DNA of 64,000 nt from Ottelia alismoides (lineage: Eukaryota; Streptophyta; Magnoliopsida; Alismatales; Hydrocharitaceae): positions 806,001 through 870,000 of the forward strand of contig JAZKJV010000091.1 in the NCBI GenBank assembly GCA_037367405.1, in the 5' to 3' direction. The position numbers and the translations under genes are program-made. The notes under the pieces were generated by a model. It was not told the DNA's origin and did not search any database. It saw only the letters and a list, made by a program, of their open reading frames with translations. Shown piece after piece: positions 1-12,204 of the stretch. Every line of letters begins with the position of its first letter. Position 1 is the first letter of the stretch.

Positions 1-546
1 GATATACTTAGTGGACGTGCTGGGAACTTAGTTAGGATGCATTTTTACTCCACCGCATGCCTACGGAGGCACCCCAACCCTAAGGCTTCCTTATAGCCTT
101 AGAGTCATAGTGTGATGTCTTACCCAAACCAATACCACAGACTACCCACTAAGCTTGAGAAAATTCACCAAGAAAAGAATCAAAATACTAGACTCATCAT
201 AAGCATTTAATAAAGACAAAGATCATATCAGAGACTCATCATTCACATTCCCAAGACCCATCAAACATACATTATAATTAATAAAAGGCAATGACTTAAA
301 TATGGATCATATAATCTATGTATAAAAATAATAAATAGGGATAATTAAGGTAGGATGAGTAGTCTGGGGATTTATATACCAAACAAGTTGAAAATCTGTT
401 CCAAATGCAAGTAGCTCATTAAATTTAATTAACAAACACTAACTACTTGCTTTCTTTTGAAGCCACTAGATTTCCTGTTATTTCTAATTAATTAGATTTA
501 CTCAACATTTGTTGATGTTCTTTTCTCCCTATTGCATGGATTGCAG
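1..546. other. AT-rich intergenic or intronic DNA, no gene seen
   Basis: I see no convincing coding region. If the bZIP gene at 1562-2978 is complete in the genome, its 3' exons should lie to the left of its last visible exon, but no basic-leucine-zipper coding sequence was found on the minus strand here. Confidence 0.4.
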
Positions 547-610
547 GCAAAACACCTGCATCATGGTATTGAGAGAGTTGAACCTCAGCTTATGCAGTTA
601 TTATTAACAG
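547..610 (+). other. isolated exon-like segment of unknown gene
   Basis: A 64-bp open segment is preceded by a pyrimidine-rich TTGCAG acceptor and followed by an AACAG/GTATGC donor. One frame reads AKHLHHGIERVEPQLMQLLL, which looks like ordinary soluble-protein sequence rather than noise. I could not assign it to a family, and no partner exons were found nearby. It could be an exon of a plus-strand gene, or chance. Confidence 0.25.
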
Positions 611-1022
611 GTATGCATGTTATACTTTTTATTCTGGATATTATAATTGCTTTTCTTTCTCTTATGTTAAAATTGGGGTGCATGTACATAATCCTACTTC
701 TTTTGTTACATGTTAGTTTATATGGAAATTAATGCAAATAAATTGGTGACAAATTATAGTTCTATGGCTTGATTAGTTAAATGTGAATGTCATTCAAAAA
801 CTAAACGTGAAAAATTTTCCCTGAATTTCAATAACCTAATGCGATCTTTAGCGAACGTGATACTACGAGTGATGTGTAAACGGGTATCCCAGATCCGCGG
901 GAACGGACGCCACATAGAACTCACTTAAACTTGAACGATATGAACAGATCTTCGAACATTTTCAAAGAACCTAATAAAATCTTCATGAACAAATCAACAA
1001 AATCGAACCTGCTCTGATACCA

Positions 1023-1330
1023 TGTAGAATACTATGGTGCAGAAGCATACCAGATATAAATAAATATAGAATGCGGAAGAAAAACTCCAAGATTTTACGT
1101 AGAACACTACTCTATAAGGAACGGGATGAAACCACTATGAAGGCCTCTCAAGATCGGCTATTCTTTATTGCACTCTCTCAATTGTTACATGTGGTGTGAG
1201 GCTTCTTATATAGCCCTACCAGTAAGACCAAGTCCCACTCACAATATATGTGGGACTAAACCTATGGATGTGGTAGTTGACCCTGGAGGGATCAAATTAC
1301 CCATCTATACACGTGATGCATACTCTAACA
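1023..1330 (-). mobile_element. LTR of a Copia-type element (minus), solo or truncated
   Basis: On the minus strand this 308-bp segment begins TGTTAGAG and ends TTCTACA, so it has TG...CA ends. It is followed directly by TGGTATCAGAGC (complement at about 1011-1022), the primer-binding site for initiator methionine tRNA used by plant Copia elements. No second LTR and no gag-pol sequence were found on the internal side, so this is a 5' LTR with a stub of internal DNA. It lies beyond the last recognisable exon of the bZIP gene, possibly in an intron. Confidence 0.6.
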
Positions 1331-1561
1331 ATATATGTTTGCACTTTTATGATTTGATCAAAGTATCCACATGAGTTCTATCCGCAGGAAAATGGCTCAC
1401 ATGTAAGTCCCATAGCGATCAATAGTATACTTGTTTCCCCCAATACGAAATATTTCTCCTAACCATGATAATGCCTAATCAAGTTACAATGGCATCTATT
1501 ACAATAAAATCTTGTCAAATAGAAGAAAGCAGATTTCAAAAAAATCGAAAAAGATACATAC

Positions 1562-2978
1562 ATCTGATGATTGTGCATCACTTCCTTCACTAGAGCCTTC
1601 TGCTCCACTCTCACCACTGCATATGTAAGTGACCCCGAGTAGTAAGACAACAAAGTATTAAACAGGTGAAGTTAATCAATTACAAAAAAGCTACCTCTGA
1701 GAAGCACCACCGTTGGCAGATGCACCAGATCCTTTTCCAGTTTCATTTGTTTTACCTGTGTGCATGTTTAGATTAAGCATCTCCATGCATGCCTTCTACA
1801 ATTCTTTAATTAGCTCCATCTTTATCTTATCTGACAAGGAAAATAGTAATTACTAGAGCTAACTTACTATCCAAGTCCAATCCCCCAGAGTCCGGTGCCT
1901 GAAACACACATGTATCAACGTTTGAGAGTTCTATACACACTCAAATACGTTAGAAGATACAGAAAAGAGGTCCAATATAAAGGGTAACAAGTTTTTAAAG
2001 AGCTATATAGGTTAAGAAGTTGCAACATTCCACATGCTAGTAAATTCCAATTCTCAATTACTGGAGAAGCTGGAATTAGTGGAGAAGACTCCTGGTTATA
2101 GTCGCAGAGGCAGCAGAGCAAAAGATGCAAGCATCCTTAGAAAATAAAGGCAAACAAATCTTACAGAAGTTTCTCCATTTCTATTTGCAGATGGCATTGC
2201 ATATGGACTATATGGATGAGTTCCCTGGAAAGATAAAAAAATAAAAGTAAAACTTTCAATTGCTTTAAGTTTAACGCGCGGACTCCACAAGAATTCCAAA
2301 AGGCTGCAGACAGATGTCGTTACCGGAGGAACGTGTGGGTGAGCATAAACTCCCCCGTGAGGATACATTGCAACATAAGGAGGTGTTGGTGCCCCATATG
2401 GAGAAATTACATGCTACACATGAAAGTGAGGGCGGGATTAGCTGCCATAATGGGATGCCAGTAGCAGAAATCTTTAAAATACTTGGAATACAGTAAAGTC
2501 AGGACTGTGAGGGGCATCTCAAAGGAGTCAAAGGGCCATGGTTCAAATCCTAGAAATTGCCAAAAAAAAGAAAGAATACCTGCGGAGGCCACATATACGG
2601 GTAACCAGTGTGATTGGATGCAACAGCAGGATAAAATCCAGCTGGGATTGGACTAGTTCCACCAGAGCCATAATATGCCTACAAATAGAGCATAAGATTT
2701 CAATTGATTGCCACGTGAACATTTTAAAATCAGAAATTCATTAGGAAGTAGGTCTATTCTAAAACCTGAAAGGAAGACCAGTCTGGAAAACCTGTGGGGT
2801 TATTGATAGAGGCAGAATGTTCCTGCTATAACAGTTTTAACAAAACAAATTATTAATATGTTTTCAATTAATTGATTTTCACAAGAATGAATACGTAAAA
2901 AGCAATATAGAACATGACAACCTGAGCTGGAGAAGCTTTGGGTGTCTTTGAAGGGATATTGCCCTCCCCACTACTCAT
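1562..2978 (-). CDS. G-box-binding-factor type bZIP transcription factor, N-terminal part only
   Basis: This is the N-terminal proline-rich activation region (MFMR type) of a plant GBF/bZIP16-bZIP68-like transcription factor, which binds G-box promoters in the nucleus. Exons seen with GT-AG borders and agreeing phases are: 2922-2978 (start, MSSGEGNIPSKTPKASPAQ), 2580-2678 (ends YPYMWPPQ), 2324-2413 (SPYGAPTPPYVAMYPHGGVY), 2165-2224 (THPYSPYAMPSANRNGETS), 1695-1755 (GKGSGASANGGASQ) and 1562-1616 (SGESGAEGSSEGSDAQSSD). The motifs YMW, PYG, YVAMYP and SGASANG are characteristic of the family. The segment that should hold the conserved KRSKGSLGSLN-like stretch, between 1755 and 2165, is not clearly conserved. 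The DNA-binding basic region and leucine zipper were not found, so the gene either continues beyond the left edge or is truncated. An LTR lies next to its last visible exon. Confidence 0.75.
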
Positions 2979-3540
2979 GATTAATGGAAACGATTCTTTG
3001 CTAAATCACTGAACCAGCAGAAGTCATGCCTTCAGTGAATGACATCTAAATATAAGTATATAACAGAAACAATAATTTTAGTTACCCTTAAGACACTAAC
3101 ACATATAGAAAAATAGATGTAACTTTCTTGTATCACTGGTTGAATGCCCACGCTTCACTGTAGATATCTAGTAGCATGATCTTAATATAAATTTTACGTT
3201 AAAGAAGTGTATTTCATGCTAATATACTGACACAGGTAACAGTAGAAATATTACTATTCTCAATTCTGATTTGTTACAAAAAAATGTGAGCAGAAATAAG
3301 ATCATCCACAAGCATGACTTTTATAAAAGTATTTTGTATTTTTAAATTACTAATACATTTTTTAAATATTATATTTATTTTGTTTTTCATCTTATTGGTA
3401 AAAGGTATGATAGGTAAGACTATACCATTTGATTTGATTCAAAACAATGTTATCACAATAGTTCTATTATGAACAATCTATTCTTCTTTTAATCTAAAGT
3501 TCGTCTAGAATGAAAAAAATGGGTTGAAAATTAGGAATAT
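2979..3540. other. upstream region of the bZIP gene
   Basis: AT-rich DNA upstream of the bZIP start. It probably includes 5' leader and promoter, but I could not define a TATA box or start site. Confidence 0.3.
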
Positions 3541-3948
3541 ATATATGGGTAAAATGTATATGCCCCCTAGGGGGAGCTAACATAGCTCCCCCCGCCTTAT
3601 TTTATCCATATTTTTTTATTTTTTTTTGAAAATAAAAATCATGTAAATTCATTATTATATCCCTATATTATGTCAATAAAATTTCATACAAAACAGAGAC
3701 TCCTACGACCTCCATCCAGACGGGGTCGATTTAAAAAATCATGTGACCGTTAAAAAAATGACTGTCTGGATGGAAGTCGTAGGAGTCGCTATTTCACACG
3801 AAATTTTAATGACACGATATAGGGATATAGTGATGAATATTCACGGAAGAAATTTTCGAAAAAAAATAAAAAACATGGAGAAAATGGGGCGGGGGTAGCT
3901 AAGTTAGCTATCCCTGGGGGCAGCCCCATTTTACCCTATATATATAGC
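3541..3948. mobile_element. foldback MITE, family F, copy 1
   Basis: A near-palindromic element of about 400 bp. The outer ends read ATGGGTAAAATG on the left and CATTTTACCCTAT on the right, next to CCCC-rich blocks. The inner arms are ACTCCTACGACCTCCATCCAGAC and, inverted, CTGGATGGAAGTCGTAGGAGT. No protein is encoded. Relatives lie at about 22645-22999, 23003-23372, 47865-48195 and 52929-53775. Confidence 0.7.
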
Positions 3949-3949
3949 A

Positions 3950-6066
3950 CTATATATTTTAACAAAGTTGTATCACAAAATTGAGCTAATTAGTTAGTAT
4001 ATATGCCTTAATATATTCACATTTATCATTCACGAATTATAATGATTGCATAAATATCGAACTAACATAATAACACACATAAATCAATAAATGAATAGAT
4101 AAATATAAACAAAATAAGTGTGTGAATATCTAGCTGATGTATAAAACTGATTGGTTTACTTATTTTATGCATTGATTGCACAATCATAAAAAGATAATGA
4201 TTTAGTTTTGCTTGTATTTTTTTATAAAATTTTTTTTCACCTTCATAAAAAAAAAATCGCTTGGTATAATCGCTTAAATGAACCCACCTATATTGATTGA
4301 TTTTGCACTTCTATAGCCAACTGGGTTTCAATTCAATATACTTTAAATCCATCCACTCGATGAATTTAGTTATCAGATGGCCTCTGTGCTTTTATTTTGA
4401 CTTATTGTTGGTTGATGATCAGTCAACTGATATATTTGTCAGCCAACAAATTCCCCTGGTCAACTCATAGACGCCATCAGTCAAGTGTATTTTGATGAGC
4501 CGAGTCCTCACCCGACTAATACTTAATCTGTCAACTACTTTATTTCCAAAAACCATATTTTTAGCCACTGGAATTCCGAAATCCGACCATTCAACGGCCT
4601 AATTTTGTACTTAAATCAATTTTCTAGGCATCTCTTCATAATTTTGCATTTTTCTGCACATCACCAAGACATACAATTGTTGGAGTCATTGTTGCAATTG
4701 CAACCTCTTACCAGGACTCTTACAAATACACCCAAACTCCATCTCCTTCCTCACAACCCTTCTTCACCAAACCAATCCTTCTTTCCAAGACTCTTGCTCA
4801 AAACTCCTCATCATGCCTCCAAGAAAGGCCTCCAGTAAGGGTGATTCCTCAGCTAATCCTCCAACAAAAGAGGAATGCATTCCACAACATCATGGAAGAT
4901 TATTGTCCCACAGAGAAGTCTTTGGAGCATTGAAATCACGTTGTCCATGCAAACGTTCTCAGTGAGCGTGCCATCAATTGTGTTGACTTCACTCCGATGG
5001 GATTTCTCAACTATTCGACAAATCTATCTTCTGCCATCCGACATTCCAAGCATATTTTCTAATCTAGCCAATATTTTCTACATGAATTCATTGAGAGCAT
5101 CGACTAAGATAAACATCATTATCACCACCCTCATTCTCCACAATATAATTACCCTTACCTCCACCATTTTCTAGCATCTTCAATAAACCCAAGGAAGGTA
5201 ATACCCTTTATGACCTTTGTCGTGAGGTTTTTTCAAGAACAAGTCAAAGTCGCAATACATTGAGGTCATAACCCTCAATCTAAACTCCACCTCATTCATC
5301 GGGTTCTCTCCCAAATTCCGCGATGGAATCTCTAACGTATCATCAGTTGGTGCATGCATTTTTCTCTGCCTCATGAAATGCACATGTTGTATCTCTCTTT
5401 CTCTTGGGTGTCTCCTTCAAGAAGCGGGCATCTCTAAGCAATTCAAGGTATCCAAGGTAAACCTGATGAGAAGGTGCTCATCTGAATGAATGTCACGCAC
5501 TAAGAAGAAGAAGAGCATGTTGTCACTGGAGGAGAAGAAGCTCCCAAGCAATTGGACCAATTCTTCAATTACGCTCAACAATGGAAATCTCATTCCAGAA
5601 AGAGTCTGAAGCAGTAATCAAAGTTGTTTACGAAATTGTCGAGTTTTTTTTGAAAGGTACGAAGTTGTCGAGTTGATCCTTAAGAGTTAACAAGAGGATC
5701 ATTACGCACTCCATGATCACCTTGATCCTTAAATGTCGGATTTCGGTTTCGTTTCAGTCAGTGCAGAAAGAGAAATTCAGTGGAATTTCGATGGAATTTC
5801 CATGAAATTGCCAGAAATTGAGAAAATTACTTGAAACTCATTTTTTTCTAAAATTAAGATTTCTAATATTGATTAACTCAATAAATGATGTAAAAATACA
5901 CAATTTTTTACTAATAGTAAGATATTAACATGATATGTTTCATTAAATTTCCATCCAATCGCTCCAACAGTCAAAAAAGTAGTCTACTGTTCAGAATCAT
6001 AACCAGATTTGGAATCAAAATTAGATGCCATTAGTTTTACCTCTTGAATTTGAAGAGAATGGTGAC
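3950..6066. other. AT-rich region with possible decayed gag-like fragment
   Basis: No intact gene. A short stretch from about 4813 opens with MPPRKASSKGDSSANPPTKEE, which resembles the start of plant retroelement gag-like proteins, but stops and frame changes follow. Around 5740-5860 lies a segment rich in GAAATTTC-type words that is related to 7290-7430 and, inverted, to 9395-9590. Confidence 0.25.
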
Positions 6067-6067
6067 A

Positions 6068-6865
6068 CGTGCAATAATAAAATAACAACAAAGCCTTTTC
6101 CCACAACTAAGCAGGGTCGGCTACATGGATTTTTTGCCTCCATTCAGATTTATCTTGGGTCAATATTGGGCTTATATCCAAAAAAAATAAGATCCCTTCG
6201 TATAGTCTCATTCCAACACTTCTTGGGTTGTCCTCGCCCTCTCTTGGATGGATCAACATCCCAAAACCCGCATCTCCTAACCGGTGCATCAGTTGCCCTC
6301 CTTTGCAAATGGCAAAGCCACATTAAGTGGTTTTCTCGTATCTCATCCTTGATCGGAGCTACACCAACTTTCCTTTCGATTGCATCATTCCGAATCCGAT
6401 CTTTACGTATGTGTGTGTGCCCAGACATCCACCTTAGCATTTTCATTACTGCTTCTATCATTCTCTGCACATGTCTATGGTTCACATGCCAACATTCAGA
6501 TCCATAAAGCATAACAGGTCTTATGGTTGCTTTGTAGAACTTTCCTTTGATTTTTAAAGCAATTTTCTAACAACAGAGGCTCCTCTCCACGTTAGCTAGC
6601 ATGCATTTATTCTATTAGTAACATCTCCATCAATTTTCTCATCATATTGCGAAATAGATCCCATGTATCTAAATCCGAATGTTATCGTCACCGATCTCCA
6701 ACTCGATTCCTTCATCATTGATTCCATTAAAAGTGCAGTGCACTCCATATATTCAATCTTAGCCCTACTTATACAAAATCTTTTTTTTTTGAAGCCATAC
6801 TTATACCAAATCTTTTAATCTCCAATGCATGTCTCCAGACCTCAAGCTTCTCATTTACTCCATGT
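6068..6865 (-). mobile_element. RTE-type LINE, 5'-truncated 3' end
   Basis: The minus strand encodes the C-terminal end of a plant RTE-like reverse transcriptase protein, with motifs MLYGSECW, MLRWMSGHT and ENHLMWLCHLQRR near 6150-6512. The reading frame is broken. The 3' end carries GTT/ATT-type repeats (AATAACAACAAAG as read on plus, near 6080-6095), typical of RTE tails. It is the same family as 9700-10868 and 40372-42176. Confidence 0.8.
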
Positions 6866-6869
6866 GCAA

Positions 6870-7540
6870 TAATAACAGAGAAAAATATATAACAAATAGT
6901 AATAGCAAAATGATATTTTATATAAGAAATTAAAGATCGAAATAATAGCTTAAAACTTGCATCTAACCAAAATACTTTTAACTTAGAATAATTTTTAATT
7001 TTAGAAATAAAATAAGGCATGCACACATACACACACAAAAACTAATCTTTTTAACATGTATGTCTAATAGATGCATTGTATAGCTTGCGATCGTAAAATA
7101 TATGTTGTATAAGACACAAACAATAAGCTAATGCCAAGAAATTGCGTAGCATTCACAAGCACAATCTATATCCAACCTGATAATAGGCAAATACTTACAG
7201 TCACAATATTTGGAAAGTTGCTAACAAACTAGCATTCGTACAACCACACATACTCCTTGTAGTAGTCAGAAGACGCAATAAAGCAATGCCTTAAATTTTA
7301 GATTTTGGTTTCATTTCGCCATGTCCAGAAAGAGAACTTTCGGAGAATTTTGGTGAAATCGTCAGAAATCTTGGAAATGACTCTAAAGTTGACTTTTCCA
7401 AAAGTTAAGGTTCTTTATATTCCTAAGTCACTAAATAAAATAGAATTCACATTTATTTGTAAAATAAAATTGTAAATATATGTTTTGAAGCAATATTATT
7501 GTCATAATCATCACACATGTTGATATTTAGAGCAAGTTTA
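6870..7540. other. AT-rich DNA, no gene seen
   Basis: No coding signal. Positions 7290-7430 resemble, in inverted orientation, the stretch at 9395-9590, which may make them the ends of one large nested element. Confidence 0.3.
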
Positions 7541-7544
7541 AAAA

Positions 7545-9063
7545 AGCATGAGGCGGTCCGAGGTGTTTTTCCGAAATTGAAGCAAGGTGTAAGCCTCGAG
7601 GCGATCGAGGCGTAGGCCTCAATTTTTTTGAAAAAAAATAAAATTAAAGCAAGATATATTGAAAAAAGTATATAATAATATTAAGCTTTGTCAAAAATAC
7701 ATTCAAGAATAATTAAAAACTAGTAAAAGATACAAATATAAGCGATAAAGGCAATAGGGTGCGTTTGGTTCGTGGGTTATCCAGGGGTGGATAACCCGGT
7801 TTTGTGTTTGTGTGTTTGGTTGGTGGGTTAAGGGTTGGGAAGGTTTGTGTGATGTGATTGTATTGGAATTTGAAAAAAAATGGTAGTTATTATGATATGA
7901 TTGTATTGAAATTTGAAAAAGTGGGTGGTTGTAGTGATGTGATTGTATTGAAGTTTGGAATAGTGAGTAGAAGTTGAGTATTTTATGATTTTTAGATGTT
8001 ATGATGGTATAATATATAATTTTTTTGATGGGAAAGGTGTGGGTCCCATTAGAGGGTTAAAAGTGGAGGTTTTGGAGGATTACCCACCCAAAGTGGGGGG
8101 GTAACCCCCCAAGCGAACGCACCCATAAAGTTCAAAAAAATTAATACTAAGCCACTAATATACGGAATATCAAAGTCCAACTCCAACTTTAATGATTTTA
8201 TATGAGTATTGAACTAAAGTCTATACTTAATACTAAAGTACAACAGAAACCATATTTTTTATTGTTCGAAGTAAAAAAATATCAATATGCCTTGAATCCC
8301 AACCATTTGTCTTGCTAGACGTAGTTGGAAAACCGTCATATGCATCCCCTCCTGCCATATCATACCCCAACAAGACGGGGGTCACGCTGCCCGGTCAACG
8401 AGCTTGTGGGGGGAGGTCTAGGGAGAGTATGTGCGCTCCCCCTGCGGGGGTGTGGGGGCAGCACTCTCGGTGATTTTTTTACTAACGATTTTATTTTTAT
8501 TCAGCTATTCACAATAAAATATAATAATTATTTTACTTCACGTGTTCATTTTTCAACCTTGCTTCTTTATATATGTGATACCTATTCTAAGATTCACAAC
8601 TTATACAACAAATTACAACATCAAGTTGCAAACTTGTAACTAATATAAAACATTTATTACAATTCAAACAAAAATCTGTGTGCAATAGAACTAGTATGTG
8701 TAGATGTATGATAAATTGAATATGATGTATACAAGATCATGGAGCTTCTCTTGTTTCAGGCGATCTCTTCTCTTTGCATGGAGCTATATATAGAAATATA
8801 TATACAAGGTTTAACATGGAAACAAAACACAAACATAAGAAAAAATATAATACTTATGGAAAAATAGGGTCATGTGCAAAGCACATAACCAAAAAGGTTA
8901 AAAAAAGCCTCGTGCTCGAGGCTTACGCCTCTGCCTCGCCTTGAGCGCCTCACACCTCGAGCGTCTCAGACGAAGCTGAGGTGTACGCCACCAACCAGAC
9001 TCAAGGCGTGCGCCTTGAGGTGCTTTTGGCGCGCCTCGCCTCGAGGAGCCGCTTTTTAAAACC
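7545..9063. mobile_element. element with GC-rich inverted arms (GCCTCGAGGC words)
   Basis: The left arm (about 7545-7625) and right arm (about 8895-9063) are GC-rich, full of GCCTCGAGG and AGGCG words, and roughly complementary: GTAAGCCTCGAGG on the left against CTCGAGGCTTACGCC on the right. The DNA between is AT-rich and carries a separate MITE at 7757-8124. The layout suggests a non-autonomous DNA transposon; no transposase was seen. Confidence 0.4.
7757..8124. mobile_element. MITE with GGGTGCGTT terminal inverted repeats
   Basis: A 368-bp element starts GGGTGCGTTTGGTTCG and ends CCAAGCGAACGCACCC, so the first nine bases are perfectly inverted. It is flanked by ATA on both sides, which fits a 3-bp target duplication. 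Internal DNA is AT-rich and non-coding. It is nested inside the larger inverted-arm element. Confidence 0.7.
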
Positions 9064-9069
9064 ATGAGC

Positions 9070-9699
9070 AACATGTTACCTAGAGTCAGAACTGTATGCT
9101 AAACTCTAAGCAAAAGCCATGATAATCAAATCGTCAATAAGAATGAGGTGACAAATATAATAACTACTGATCAAAACATATATATCAAAAAAAGGAATAA
9201 AAAAATAAAGCTCTTCGGTTAAAACATGCATTTGACTCTTACATCTTGTGTCTAATTAATTTGGTTGGGATTTAGATCTAAAATTTAGAAACTAACTAAA
9301 GAAACTTCTTCAAACAATGTAAAGCACTCTAACAACTCAATACATCAACGAATAAATAGGTGAAAATTCATTAATATATGTAAATTTCGATGAAAGCGAA
9401 TGGTATATTCACTTATTTTTGTTGATTCGCCGAAATGCCATGCAATTTTAATGAAATTTCGTTTGACATTTCGGTAATATTTCGTTGGAACCTGGAAAAA
9501 GAAATAAGGTAGAGTTTCGATTTCGATGACCTAAAGAAATGGAAATTTCTGAAAAATTCGGTGGAATTTCGTTGAAATTTGAGGCTTGATCAATTAAAGA
9601 AAGACTTTAAGTAACTCAGTTGAGATCACTCTAAGAGGGGACGCTTACATTAATATATTTTATAGTTGAAATATACTTCTTTTATAGCATAGTGTAATT
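9070..9699. other. AT-rich DNA, no gene seen
   Basis: No coding region. GAAATTTC/CGGTGGAATTTCG words at 9395-9590 pair in inverted orientation with 7290-7430. Confidence 0.3.
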
Positions 9700-10868
9700 T
9701 TTTTACAAAGTAACAGAATACCAATTCGGATTTATGCCAAGTACTCAACTATTAAAGCTATGCATCTCTTGAGGAAAACAGTGGAGATTTATAGAGCTAA
9801 AAGGAAGAACATGCATATGTTTTTTATTGATTTGGAGAAGGCTTTTTGTTTCACGAGAGATCTTGTGGAGAGTTTTGGAGAAGAGATAAGTACATACCTA
9901 GCATATGAATCTTATAAAGTAAATGTGTGACGGGACTTCATCTTGTGTAAGGATCAAGTCTAGGAAGACCAACTATTTCGACATTAGCATCGATTTACAT
10001 CAAGGTTCAGCTTTAAGTCCATTTCTTTTTACTTTAATTATGGATGAGTTGACTAATCACATTCAGGATGAGGTACCTTGGTGTATGTTGATTGTCGATG
10101 ATATTGTGTTAGTTGATGAGTCTGGATATAGAGTAAATAAGAAGATCGAACTTGGAGGCAAGCCCTAGAGACTAAAGGATTTCATATAAATAGGGCTAAG
10201 ACGGAATATATGGAGTGCACATTTGATAGAAGCAGTGGTGAAGGAATCGATGTGAAGATTGGAGAAGATAACATTCAGAATAAAGATTCTTTTAGATACT
10301 TGGGACCTAATTTGTAACATGAGATGTTACTCAGAAAAATTAATTGTTGGTTAAAGAGGACAGGAGCCTCTATTGTTCTTTGTGATAAGAGAATTTCTTT
10401 GAAAATCAAATGAAAGTATTATAAAGCAGTCGTGAGACCTGTTATGTTCTGTAGATCTGAATATTGGCATGTGAATCATAGGCAAGTGCAGGGAATGACA
10501 GTAACGGAAATGAAAATGCTACGATGGATTTGTGGTTATACACGGAAAGATCAAAGACTGAACGATGTGATCAGAAGAAAAGTTGGAATAGTTGCAATAG
10601 AGGATAAGATGAGAGAGAATCGCTTAAGGTGATCTGACCATTTACAAAGGAGATCGGATGATGCACCAGTTAGAAGACGTGAGATCTGGGATGTTGAGTC
10701 AGTTAAGAGAAGACGAGGAAGGCCTAAAAAGTGTTTAAAGGAGACTATTCGAAGGGATCTTAGTTACTTGTATCTAAGCCAAAGAATGACCCAATATAGA
10801 TCTGAATGAAGGTAAAGAATTCATGTAGCTGATCTACTTAATGTGGGACTAGGCATTGTTGTTGTTGC
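9700..10868 (+). mobile_element. RTE-type LINE, 5'-truncated, frame-broken
   Basis: The plus strand shows RTE reverse-transcriptase pieces in order. FIDLEKAF lies near 9820. HQGSALSPFLFTLIMDELT is near 9990-10050, followed by a VDDIVL catalytic-type motif near 10090. SEYWHVNHRQVQGM is near 10450 and MLRWICGYTRKD near 10510. Stops and frameshifts break the frame. The 3' end GGCATTGTTGTTGTTGC near 10850 is the characteristic GTT-repeat tail. Confidence 0.85.
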
Positions 10869-10869
10869 A

Positions 10870-12204
10870 TATTATAATGTTTCTGTGTTCTGAGTGTTTT
10901 TGCAATGAAGAATGTTCTTTAGTTTTTTTAGGAAAAAGGAGGTATGACGTCAAGGAGATGCTCGTCTGTAAGCTTTAACGAAGAATGTTCTTATGTAGTG
11001 AAGAATGACTTTAATTATCTATTGTTAGTTTCTCTAACTTTTCAAGGTGACTATTCTGATAAGTCTGGCAACTCACGAACAAACAATATTTTCTCTATAA
11101 GTTTGACTACCTCATTATCAAATACGCCAGTCGAATGATTTGACGTTTAAAACATTTACAAAGTTCCCAGTTGACTAATTGTTTATAATTTAAAAATATT
11201 ATGGAAATTGCATAATTTTAGACGGCCTTTTTAAACCAGACGACAAATAAGCCAAATCTGTTGATTGATTGACTGATAATTCCAATCAAACTCTAAAAGA
11301 TTACATGGCAATTTTTTCTCAGGTTTCTCTTCATAAAATCAACCTTCAAGGTTTCAACTCATTCATCACTTTCCTTCACTCTCTTCCTACTCTCATGGCT
11401 TCCAGAAATCTCTACCATGTCGCTTTCTCGCATTTCCTCGACAACGATTCAGCTCTAACGAAGTAGACTATATTCGAAGATAGTGAAGTTCTCAGCAAGC
11501 AACCCATCAAATGGGAAAATTTTACTAAACATCTAGGTATAAAAATCTTTGGCTTAGTTTATTTCAATAGGATCTATATCTTTTCAACTCAAACTTCATG
11601 CCACACATGAACTCCTAGCTTTTATCCTCTATTTGTCAAACTTTTATGCAACATTGACATGGACTTTCGAAGCCAATGGTGACATTAATGTTGCCTAATC
11701 AACTTTCTGTGTCCCAATACTCTTAAATTCATTGATTCTGTCTATAGAACTATTGGAACTCCCAATACTAGCATGTAAATTTTTGATCTATTGCACCATG
11801 TTGTTTGTATTAATAAGCATGATATTGTGTGGCTTGGATAACCGCTTTTATTTCATCCAAAAGATTCTACATGAAGCTTATAATGTGGGACTTGTAGCCT
11901 CACATCAAGTGTGGCCAACATGGTAAAAGAAAAAGGAAAGCTACGAAAGTGAAAACTATATGTAAAGATATAGCCAACATGGCCTTGAAATATGAAAAGT
12001 GTAAAGCAAGGAAACTTAATAAAAATGAAGTAGGTTTTGTGTTGACAAGTGGTTGAGCGAGTTCTTATACAACCTCTTTTCTTCTTAGTCTCAGAATATG
12101 CGTTGATATCCAAACTTCTATGCACCAAGTACGCATGATTTGGATCCCTTCTCGCTAGCCTCTTCTTGAAGTCATCCATCTCCTCCTTTGTCCATCAACG
12201 GCAA
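10870..12204. other. no clear gene; possible decayed retroelement 5' region
   Basis: A fragment near 11395-11520 reads MASRNLYHVAFSHFLDND before a stop, which resembles starts of plant retroelement gag-like proteins. Nothing intact follows. Confidence 0.2.

Noticed and set aside
6025..6507. Plus-strand 160-residue frame
   Set aside because: Antisense to the RTE reverse-transcriptase end encoded on minus.
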